Shown: piece by piece, positions 57,871-64,000 of the stretch
Numbering within the stretch: the first letter of the stretch is position 1
Layout of the letters: every line of letters starts with the position of its first letter
Assembly: GCF_008932295.1 (NCBI RefSeq)
Contig: NZ_WBWA01000025.1
Location: 1-64,000 of the forward strand
DNA: 64,000 nucleotides
Reading direction: 5' to 3'
From: Brucella tritici
GTDB taxonomy: Bacteria; Pseudomonadota; Alphaproteobacteria; Rhizobiales; Rhizobiaceae
Notes under the pieces: generated by a model
The model's database searches: none
Told to the model about the DNA's origin: nothing
Seen by the model: the letters and a program-made list of their open reading frames with translations, nothing else
Translations under genes and position numbers: made by a program

Positions 57871-59115
57871 ATGGCTGGCCAGAAAAATGCGGAAGCTCCA
57901 CGCAATAACGATGTGGTGATTGCAGGCGGTGGCTATGTCGGGCTCGTTACGGCGGTTGCGATCAAATCGGCGGCGCCGCATCTATCCGTCACTGTCATCG
58001 ACGGTGCACCGGCCGGTGCCTGGAAGAACGACCCGCGTGCTTCCTCGATTGCCGCTGCTGCATCGCGCATGCTGGACCAGCTCGGCTGCTGGCAGGAAAT
58101 CCTCCCCGAAGCCCAGCCCATCACGGAAATGGTCATCACCGATTCGCGTACTTCCGATCCCGTGCGCCCGGTGTTTCTCACTTTCGAAGGTGAAGTCGAA
58201 CCCGGCGAACCCTTTGCACATATGGTTGAAAACCGTGTCCTCAACACTGCCCTCCACAATAGGGCTGAAGCGCTCGGAATCGTCTTCCTTGAAGCCACCA
58301 GCGTAGAGAATTTCAACACTCTCCCTGAAGGTGTGACAGTCACTCTTTCCAACGGAGACGCGCTTGAAACACGCCTGCTGATTGCTGCCGATGGTGCGCG
58401 CTCCCGCCTGCGTGATCTTGCTGGCATCAAGACGGTCAACTGGGATTACGGCCAGTCCGGCATCGTGTGCAATGTCGCCCATGAACTGCCGCATGGCGGC
58501 CGGGCGGACGAACACTTTTTGCCAGCCGGTCCATTTGCGATCCTTCCGTTGAAGGGCAATCGCAGCTCCCTAGTCTGGACCGAGCGCACATCGGATGCCG
58601 AACGCCTCATCCGCGAAGACGACTTCGTATTCGAAGCAGAACTGGAACAGCGCTTCGGTCATCGTCTCGGTGCCCTGCATGTCGAAGGACCGCGCCGCGC
58701 CTTCCCCCTCGGCCTGACGCTGGCACGTGAATTCGTGAAGCCACGTTTCGTGCTGGTGGGCGATGCGGCGCACCGTATCCACCCGATTGCCGGTCAGGGC
58801 CTCAATCTTGGCTTCCGGGATGCCGCCGCAATTGCCGAAGTCGTGGTCGAAACGGATCGCCTCGGCCTCGACATCGGTTCATTTGCCGCTCTGGAGCGTT
58901 ATCAGTCCTGGCGTCGCTTCGATACCGTGCAGATGGGTGTGACGACGGACATCCTGACCAAGCTTTTCTCCAACGACAACCCGGCCATCCGCTCTATCCG
59001 CGATATTGGTCTGGGACTCGTCGACCGGGTGCCGACACTGAAATCCTTCTTCATCAAGCAGGCCGCCGGTCTTTCGGGCGATACGCCGCGCTTGTTGAAG
59101 GGACAGGCTATCTGA
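57871..59115 (+). CDS. UbiH/UbiF/Coq6 family FAD monooxygenase
   Basis: A ring hydroxylase of ubiquinone synthesis, 414 residues. NDVVIAGGGYVGLVTAVAIK is the dinucleotide fold at about 13-32, LIAADGARSRLRDLAGI the DG motif, and FVLVGDAAHRIHPIAGQGLN the GD motif of FAD binding. The ring position cannot be read from the sequence, since alphaproteobacterial UbiL, UbiM and UbiH all look alike. AAGGA lies seven bases before the ATG at 57871; upstream in-frame ATGs are less likely. It diverges from tesB. Confidence 0.9.
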   Translation: MAGQKNAEAPRNNDVVIAGGGYVGLVTAVAIKSAAPHLSVTVIDGAPAGAWKNDPRASSIAAAASRMLDQLGCWQEILPEAQPITEMVITDSRTSDPVRPVFLTFEGEVEPGEPFAHMVENRVLNTALHNRAEALGIVFLEATSVENFNTLPEGVTVTLSNGDALETRLLIAADGARSRLRDLAGIKTVNWDYGQSGIVCNVAHELPHGGRADEHFLPAGPFAILPLKGNRSSLVWTERTSDAERLIREDDFVFEAELEQRFGHRLGALHVEGPRRAFPLGLTLAREFVKPRFVLVGDAAHRIHPIAGQGLNLGFRDAAAIAEVVVETDRLGLDIGSFAALERYQSWRRFDTVQMGVTTDILTKLFSNDNPAIRSIRDIGLGLVDRVPTLKSFFIKQAAGLSGDTPRLLKGQAI

Positions 59116-59204
59116 ATTCTCGCCAAGTTCTGGTTGATTGCTGGAAGCCGTGGTCAAGCGCCCTATATCGGTAGCGGAAATCCCAACCGAGAGGAGAGCT
59201 TCCC

Positions 59205-59642
59205 ATGGACAGAAAAGCAACCGCCATCTGGCAAGGCACGCTGAAGGAGGGCAAAGGCACCCTCAACACGCAAAGCGGTGCGCTGAAGGACCTGCCTTAT
59301 GATTTCAAGGCTCGTTTTCAGGACGAAAGCGGTCGCTCCGGCACCAATCCGGAAGAACTTCTGGGCGCTGCCCATGCTGGCTGCTTTGCCATGCAGCTTT
59401 CCGCACTCCTGACGGAACACGGAACACCTCCGGAAAAACTGGAAGCAACGGCAGCAGTTACTGTCGGCCCCGCAGCCGGTGGCGGCTTTGAGATCAGCCG
59501 CAGTGCGCTGACACTCAACGCGACTATTCCAGGCATCTCGGTCGAAGATTTTGAGGCTCTCGCCAACAAGGCCAAGCAGTCCTGTCCGCTCTCGAAAGCA
59601 CTGGGTGCCATCGAGGTTACGCTGGATGCAAAGCTGGTCTGA
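59205..59642 (+). CDS. OsmC family peroxiredoxin
   Basis: A thiol peroxidase acting on organic hydroperoxides, 145 residues. The peroxidatic Cys is in LLGAAHAGCFAMQLSALL and the resolving Cys in AKQSCPLSKAL, at the usual spacing. It belongs to the OsmC rather than the Ohr branch by the N-terminal KATAIWQGTLKEGKGTL and the Phe/Asp run LPYDFKARFQDE. GAGGAGAG lies before the ATG at 59205. A terminator follows closely. Confidence 0.92.
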   Translation: MDRKATAIWQGTLKEGKGTLNTQSGALKDLPYDFKARFQDESGRSGTNPEELLGAAHAGCFAMQLSALLTEHGTPPEKLEATAAVTVGPAAGGGFEISRSALTLNATIPGISVEDFEALANKAKQSCPLSKALGAIEVTLDAKLV

Positions 59643-59667
59643 GCGAGTTCAAGACACGGAAATGATG

Positions 59668-59690
59668 AGCGGGCGCAAGCCCGCTTTTTC
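59668..59690 (+). terminator. Terminator after the OsmC gene
   Basis: AGCGGGC (59668-59674), loop GCAA, GCCCGCT (59679-59685), then TTTT. The end of the convergent VOC gene overlaps it. Confidence 0.85.
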
Positions 59691-60060
59691 ATTCGGGCAG
59701 GTGGCAGACTGCTTCGATATTGTGCCCATCCGGGTCGGTCACAAAGGCAGCGTAATAATCAGGGTGATAGTCGGGCCGCAGGCCTGGCTTGCCGTTGTCG
59801 GCGCCACCGGCGGCAATGGCCGCTTCATAAAAGCGGTCGACCTCGGAGCGGGTTCCAGCCGAGAAAGCGACGTGAAGCACGCCCTCCAGTTTGGCGCCTT
59901 TCTGCTTGCCGATCCAGAATTCCGGCTTGCCGTTGCGCCCGTATCCCACCCAGTCGCCAAACTCCATAGCACGGGAAATGCCCAGCGGTGCTAATGCCGC
60001 ATCATAAAAACCCCGCGACTTGGGCATGCTGGAAATGTTGAAACCAATATGATCGAGCAT
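59689..60060 (-). CDS. VOC/glyoxalase family protein
   Basis: A 123-residue vicinal-oxygen-chelate protein with two beta-alpha-beta-beta-beta units. MLDHIGFNISSMPKSRGFYD has the first metal His, and YYAAFVTDPDGHNIEAVCH the last conserved Glu. It resembles stress-induced or fosfomycin/bleomycin-fold members without a clear substrate. The ATG at 60060 is preferred over 60093 because the family starts with MLDHIGF. It is convergent with the OsmC gene. Confidence 0.88.
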   Translation of the reverse strand: MLDHIGFNISSMPKSRGFYDAALAPLGISRAMEFGDWVGYGRNGKPEFWIGKQKGAKLEGVLHVAFSAGTRSEVDRFYEAAIAAGGADNGKPGLRPDYHPDYYAAFVTDPDGHNIEAVCHLPE

Positions 60061-60155
60061 GATTACCCTGTCTCCGATGGATCTATTCTCCAATGAGATA
60101 TCGGCACCTTCACAAAGATCAAGCCTTCTGCGACGGCAACCAGAGCTCTGATCAA

Positions 60156-60183
60156 GAAAAAGGGGAAGGTTTGCACCATCCCC
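60156..60183 (-). terminator. Terminator of the sdh operon
   Basis: GGGGAAGG (60162-60169) and CCATCCCC (60176-60183) pair with one mismatch; the minus strand has five T beyond. It lies 28 bases after the sdhB stop codon. Confidence 0.75.
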
Positions 60184-60211
60184 TCATTCAAACTGATAGC
60201 GATAGCCGCGA

Positions 60212-60991
60212 TTACACGCGGCGCTCGACCATCATTTTCTTAATCTCGGCAATCGCCTTGGCAGGGTTCAAGCCCTTCGGGCAGGTCTGCGCGCAATTCA
60301 TGATCGTGTGGCAGCGATAGAGCCGGAACGGGTCCTCGAGATTATCGAGGCGTTCGCCCTTGGCTTCGTCGCGGCTATCGATCAGCCAGCGATAGGCCTG
60401 AAGCAGCACGGCAGGGCCGAGATAACGGTCGCCGTTCCACCAGTAGCTTGGGCACGACGTCGAGCAGCAGGCGCACAGAATGCACTCGTAGAGACCGTCG
60501 AGTTTCTGACGGTCCTCATGGCTCTGCAGCCACTCCTTCTGCGGCTCCGGCGAAACCGTCTTGAGCCAAGGCTCAATGGAACGATGCTGAGCGTAGAAAT
60601 TGGTGAGGTCCGGCACAAGGTCCTTCACCACCGGCATATGCGGCAGCGGATAAACCTTGATGGCGCCCTTGATGTCGTCCATGCCCTTGGTGCAGGCAAG
60701 CGTGTTTGCGCCGTCGATATTCATGGCGCAGGAACCGCAAATGCCTTCACGGCATGACCGGCGCAGCGTCAGCGTCGGGTCGATCTTGTTCTTGATATAG
60801 AGCAGACCATCCAGAACCATCGGACCGCAATCGTCGCGGTCGACATAATAAGTGTCGATGCTTGGATTGGCGTCGTCATCCGGCGACCAGCGATAGATGC
60901 GGAATTCGGTGACCCGCTTCGCACCGTCGGGGCGCGGCCAGGTCTTGCCCTCTTGCGGGCGCGAATTCTTGGGAAGTGCGAGTTCAACCAT
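60212..60991 (-). CDS. sdhB: Succinate dehydrogenase iron-sulfur subunit
   Basis: Carries electrons from FAD to quinone through three clusters. The 259 residues include [16 protein letters not shown] for 2Fe-2[17 protein letters not shown] for 4Fe-4S and [17 protein letters not shown] for 3Fe-4S. Its start lies 15 bases after sdhA. It is the last gene of sdhCDAB, followed by a terminator. Confidence 0.97.
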   Translation of the reverse strand: MVELALPKNSRPQEGKTWPRPDGAKRVTEFRIYRWSPDDDANPSIDTYYVDRDDCGPMVLDGLLYIKNKIDPTLTLRRSCREGICGSCAMNIDGANTLACTKGMDDIKGAIKVYPLPHMPVVKDLVPDLTNFYAQHRSIEPWLKTVSPEPQKEWLQSHEDRQKLDGLYECILCACCSTSCPSYWWNGDRYLGPAVLLQAYRWLIDSRDEAKGERLDNLEDPFRLYRCHTIMNCAQTCPKGLNPAKAIAEIKKMMVERRV

Positions 60992-61006
60992 TGCTCTTTC
61001 CCTTGA

Positions 61007-62851
61007 TTAGTAAACGCGCTTCTTCGGCGCAATCTTGGCGAGGCTGATGCCGCCTTCCTCTTCCGTCGTCAACGGATCGAGGTGGACAGGGCGGTAGTCA
61101 AGCTTGACCTTGCCATCCGGCGACAGCCAGGACAGGGTGTGCTTGCGCCACACGGCATCGTTGCGATCCGGGAAATCCTCATGCGCATGAGCGCCGCGGC
61201 TTTCCTGACGCGCTTCGGCGGAAACAACCGTCGTCAGCGCATTGGCCATCAGGTTTTCCAGCTCAAGCGTTTCAACGAGATCGGAATTCCAGATCATTGA
61301 ACGGTCAGTGACCTTGATGTCCGGCAGTTCGTGCCAGAGCTTTTCCATGCGCTCGACGCCCTGCTTGAGCGATTCCGATGTGCGGAACACAGCGGCATCT
61401 TCCTGCATGGTGCGTTGCATCTTCTCGCGCAGTTCTGCGGTTGGCTGGGAGCCGTTGGCAAAACGCAGGCGGTCGAAGCGTTCCATGATCTTGTCACAGG
61501 CGGCGAGGTCCAGGTCCGGGATCTTCGACTTGCGGTCGATGACCTGACCGGCGCGGATTGCAGCCGCGCGGCCGAACACGACCAGATCGATCAGCGAGTT
61601 GGAGCCGAGACGGTTTGCACCATGCACCGAAGCGCAGCCCGCTTCGCCGACAGCCATCAGGCCCGGCTGTACGCGGTCCGGATCGGCTTCAGTCGGGTTC
61701 AGCACTTCGCCCCAATAGTTGGTCGGAATGCCGCCCATATTATAGTGAACGGTCGGCAGAACCGGGATCGGTTCCTTGGTCACGTCAACGCCCGCAAAAA
61801 TCTTGGCCGATTCCGAAATGCCCGGCAGGCGTTCATGCAGAACAGCCGGATCGAGATGGTCGAGATGCAGGAAGATGTGATCCTTGGCCTTGCCGACGCC
61901 GCGACCGGCACGGATTTCCATGGTCATGCAGCGCGAGACGACGTCACGCGAGGCAAGATCCTTGGCAGAAGGCGCGTAACGCTCCATGAAGCGTTCGCCT
62001 TCAGAATTGACCAGATAGCCGCCTTCACCGCGTGCGCCTTCAGTAATCAGGCAGCCAGCGCCGTAAATACCGGTCGGATGGAACTGCACGAATTCCATGT
62101 CCTGCAGCGGCAGGCCGGCACGTGCAACCATGCCGCCACCGTCGCCGGTGCAGGTATGGGCAGAGGTTGCCGAGAAATAAGCACGGCCATAACCGCCCGT
62201 CGCCAGAACCACCATCTTGGCGGAGAAGCGATGGATGGTGCCATCATCGAGGTTCCACGCCACGACGCCGGTGCAGACACCGTCAGTCATGATGAGATCA
62301 AGCGCGAAATATTCGATGAAGAACTGCGCATTGTTCTTGAGCGACTGGCCATAGAGCGTATGCAGGATCGCGTGGCCGGTACGGTCGGCAGCAGCGCAGG
62401 TGCGCTGAACCGGAGGGCCATCGCCGAAATTCTGCATGTGACCGCCGAACGGGCGCTGATAGATCTTGCCTTCTTCGGTACGTGAGAAAGGCACACCGTA
62501 GTGTTCCAGTTCGTAGACGGCGGCAGGCGCTTCACGCGCCAGATATTCCATCGCATCGGTGTCGCCGAGCCAGTCCGATCCCTTGACGGTATCGTACATA
62601 TGCCACTGCCAGCTATCCGGGCCCATATTCTTGAGCGAAGCGGCAATGCCGCCCTGTGCGGCAACCGTGTGTGAACGGGTTGGGAAAACCTTGGTGATAC
62701 AGGCCGTCTTCAGGCCCTGCTCGGCCATGCCGAGCGTTGCGCGCAAGCCTGCGCCACCGGCTCCAACCACCACCACGTCGAACTTGTGATCGACATAGGT
62801 ATATTTGCTTGCCACAGCGGCGTCAGCCGCGTTGTTTACTGCACTAGCCAT
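61007..62851 (-). CDS. sdhA: Succinate dehydrogenase flavoprotein subunit
   Basis: Oxidises succinate to fumarate in the TCA cycle and complex II. 614 residues. [20 protein letters not shown] binds [19 protein letters not shown] contains the His that takes FAD covalently, and [20 protein letters not shown] and [12 protein letters not shown] are active-site segments. The C-terminus has [16 protein letters not shown] and [10 protein letters not shown]. The first 20 residues are a family-variable extension. Confidence 0.97.
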   Translation of the reverse strand: MASAVNNAADAAVASKYTYVDHKFDVVVVGAGGAGLRATLGMAEQGLKTACITKVFPTRSHTVAAQGGIAASLKNMGPDSWQWHMYDTVKGSDWLGDTDAMEYLAREAPAAVYELEHYGVPFSRTEEGKIYQRPFGGHMQNFGDGPPVQRTCAAADRTGHAILHTLYGQSLKNNAQFFIEYFALDLIMTDGVCTGVVAWNLDDGTIHRFSAKMVVLATGGYGRAYFSATSAHTCTGDGGGMVARAGLPLQDMEFVQFHPTGIYGAGCLITEGARGEGGYLVNSEGERFMERYAPSAKDLASRDVVSRCMTMEIRAGRGVGKAKDHIFLHLDHLDPAVLHERLPGISESAKIFAGVDVTKEPIPVLPTVHYNMGGIPTNYWGEVLNPTEADPDRVQPGLMAVGEAGCASVHGANRLGSNSLIDLVVFGRAAAIRAGQVIDRKSKIPDLDLAACDKIMERFDRLRFANGSQPTAELREKMQRTMQEDAAVFRTSESLKQGVERMEKLWHELPDIKVTDRSMIWNSDLVETLELENLMANALTTVVSAEARQESRGAHAHEDFPDRNDAVWRKHTLSWLSPDGKVKLDYRPVHLDPLTTEEEGGISLAKIAPKKRVY

Positions 62852-62858
62852 CGGGCTA

Positions 62859-63254
62859 TCAACCTCCGAAGCTCAGCTTGATGATCGCAAAGATGCAGGC
62901 AAAGCCGACCACCGCCGTAAAGAAGGTGTTCAGCATCACCAGCACGACCTTCATGCCTTCGCTATGCGCATAATCTTCAATAATGACCTGCATACCAAGA
63001 CGCATGTGATAGACGCCGGTCAGAACGAACAGCGCCATCACGATGGCCGTGAAGGGATGCGACAGGGCAGCCCGGACTTCCGCATAGCTTGCGCCATTGA
63101 GCGAAATGACCAGACCGATGAAAAACATGACCAGCGGCACAAGAGCGACGGCGCTCAGGCGCTGATACCAGAAATGACCGGTGCCTTCCTTGGCAGATCC
63201 CAGACCCCGGACCTTGCCGAGCGGGGTACGCATGTCATTGTTCATACCGTTCAT
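62859..63254 (-). CDS. sdhD: Succinate dehydrogenase membrane anchor subunit
   Basis: A 131-residue membrane anchor of complex II with three helices, starting near residue 33, 65 and 98. [20 protein letters not shown] has the Arg near the quinone, and [13 protein letters not shown] the heme-ligand His and the partner Asp/Tyr. AGGGGAG lies before the ATG at 63254; in-frame ATGs four and eight codons in also exist. It lies seven bases before sdhA. Confidence 0.93.
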   Translation of the reverse strand: MNGMNNDMRTPLGKVRGLGSAKEGTGHFWYQRLSAVALVPLVMFFIGLVISLNGASYAEVRAALSHPFTAIVMALFVLTGVYHMRLGMQVIIEDYAHSEGMKVVLVMLNTFFTAVVGFACIFAIIKLSFGG

Positions 63255-63268
63255 GAAACCAGCTCCCC

Positions 63269-63667
63269 TTAGCGCACCGAATAGGCAACGACCCAGACGA
63301 GGATCGTGGCGATGACGGAGAAAACGACGGTCGCCCAGGCGATCTTCGAAGCTGTGTGCTTTTCAAGACCAGCGCCCGTATCCCAGATCAGGTGACGAAC
63401 GCCACCAGCCAGATGGTGCAAAAGTGCCCAGGTATAGCCGAACAGGATCAGGCGACCGATCCAGGACGAGAACAATGCATTGACGATATTGAAGCACTCT
63501 TCGCTGACTGCGGCCGAAATCAGCCAGGCCGCCAGCAAAAGTGTGCCGAAGTAAAGTGCGCCGCCTGTGATGCGATGAACGATGGACATCGTCATCGTAA
63601 TGACCGGCTTGTAGATGGACAGGTGCGGCGACAAAGGACGCTGGCGCGTTACAGTCGGTTGTGTCAT
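63269..63667 (-). CDS. sdhC: Succinate dehydrogenase cytochrome b556 subunit
   Basis: The second membrane anchor of complex II, 132 residues with three helices. RQRPLSPHLSIYKPVITMTM, SIVHRITGGALYFG with the quinone-site Ser and Arg, and HHLAGGVRHLIWDTG with the heme-ligand His are all present. The ATG at 63667 fits the family start; an ATG at 63775 would add 36 unlikely residues. It is the first gene of sdhCDAB. Confidence 0.95.
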   Translation of the reverse strand: MTQPTVTRQRPLSPHLSIYKPVITMTMSIVHRITGGALYFGTLLLAAWLISAAVSEECFNIVNALFSSWIGRLILFGYTWALLHHLAGGVRHLIWDTGAGLEKHTASKIAWATVVFSVIATILVWVVAYSVR

Positions 63668-64000
63668 GGCTCTGTAGGCTTCCCTGACGTTTCTCTCCGG
63701 CCACACCCCGCAGACGAAGATCAGCGAAGCAGCCAGATGGCGGGTTCTCCCGAACCCTCGTTCGACGTCGTCCAAAGCGCAGGGAACCGGACTTTACGAT
63801 CCCGCGCCGGTACGACCCAATAAAATATGGCAGGGCCGTGGCGTACGGCCCTATGTGGCGCTTTCTACTGCGCTTTTACCATCACGTCAAAGAAGCTTTT
63901 TCACGAAAAGACTAACAATTGGTCGCACCTGGGCGACACATTCGCGTGATTGCGGCATTCAAACGATTGAACGCCGCAACCGGCAAAAACATGTGTAATT
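63668..64000. other. Region upstream of sdhC to the window edge
   Basis: 333 bases without a supported gene. GGGCCGT...ACGGCCC near 63833-63851 is a short stem. AT-rich stretches around 63890-63925 and the right edge may hold the sdh promoter. Nothing else is seen. Confidence 0.4.

Noticed and set aside
61331..62485. A 384-codon ORF opposite sdhA
   Set aside because: Antisense shadow of a highly biased gene.
63833..63851. GGGCCGT...ACGGCCC stem at the right end as a terminator
   Set aside because: There is no T run on either side, and no gene end is nearby.

Overview
The window is a stretch of core chromosome from an alphaproteobacterium of the Rhizobiales, most likely Brucellaceae (Brucella/Ochrobactrum clade). 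The evidence is the gene content and order (hemC-hemD-mic60-hemY beside tsaD-gpsA; ftsK-lolA-xth; ftsE-ftsX; sdhCDAB; an orphan OmpR regulator resembling CenR/OtpR beside a cyclic-nucleotide-binding protein), TTAA-N7-TTAA boxes of the CtrA type, and several families of short palindromic intergenic repeats. I see no prophage, insertion sequence, CRISPR array, rRNA or tRNA.

Layout. 1-6 kb: a cystathionine gamma-synthase family enzyme cut by the left edge, a universal stress protein, cysK, and an etfB-etfA-3-hydroxybutyryl-CoA dehydrogenase unit. 6.3-8.1 kb: queC-queD-queE for 7-deazaguanine synthesis, preceded by a convincing preQ1-I riboswitch whose 3' end is the ribosome binding site. 8.2-13.8 kb: cobalamin adenosyltransferase, a twin-membrane HIG1-like protein, an SDR, YihY, an EamA exporter, YaiI, a LysE exporter and a TlpA-type thioredoxin. 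13.8-23.5 kb: argH, lptM-like lipoprotein and lysA; a large DUF4175/TIGR02302 protein; hpt; a methyltransferase; hisC-tyrC. 23.6-28.5 kb: DUF2125, ChaC-like, YggT, ppa, PlsC-like and YdcF genes. 28.5-34.3 kb: ftsE-ftsX, a TTG-start lipoprotein, aqpZ, an MFS transporter and a TerB protein. 34.5-43 kb: heme genes on the minus strand, diverging from tsaD-gpsA-yciI-EVE-METTL20-like methyltransferase. 43-49 kb: an EamA exporter diverging from a MocR regulator, a xanthine/uracil permease with a structured leader, an L,D-transpeptidase-like protein, cenR and its neighbour. 49-64 kb: ABC-F ATPase, xth, lolA, ftsK, amtB, tesB, a UbiH-family hydroxylase, OsmC, a VOC protein and sdhCDAB.

Several parts connect. 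EtfB carries the lysine-rich recognition loop that METTL20-type enzymes methylate, and a METTL20-like methyltransferase lies 37 kb away. CtrA-type boxes lie upstream of ftsE and ftsK and beside a small unknown ORF, which links division and chromosome segregation to the cell-cycle regulator. amtB has a sigma-54 type promoter but no glnK beside it. There is no single exotic new system. The best leads are the preQ1 riboswitch, the permease leader, the METTL20/ETF pair, the MocR operator, two small overlooked genes, and repeats that supply or abut stop codons.
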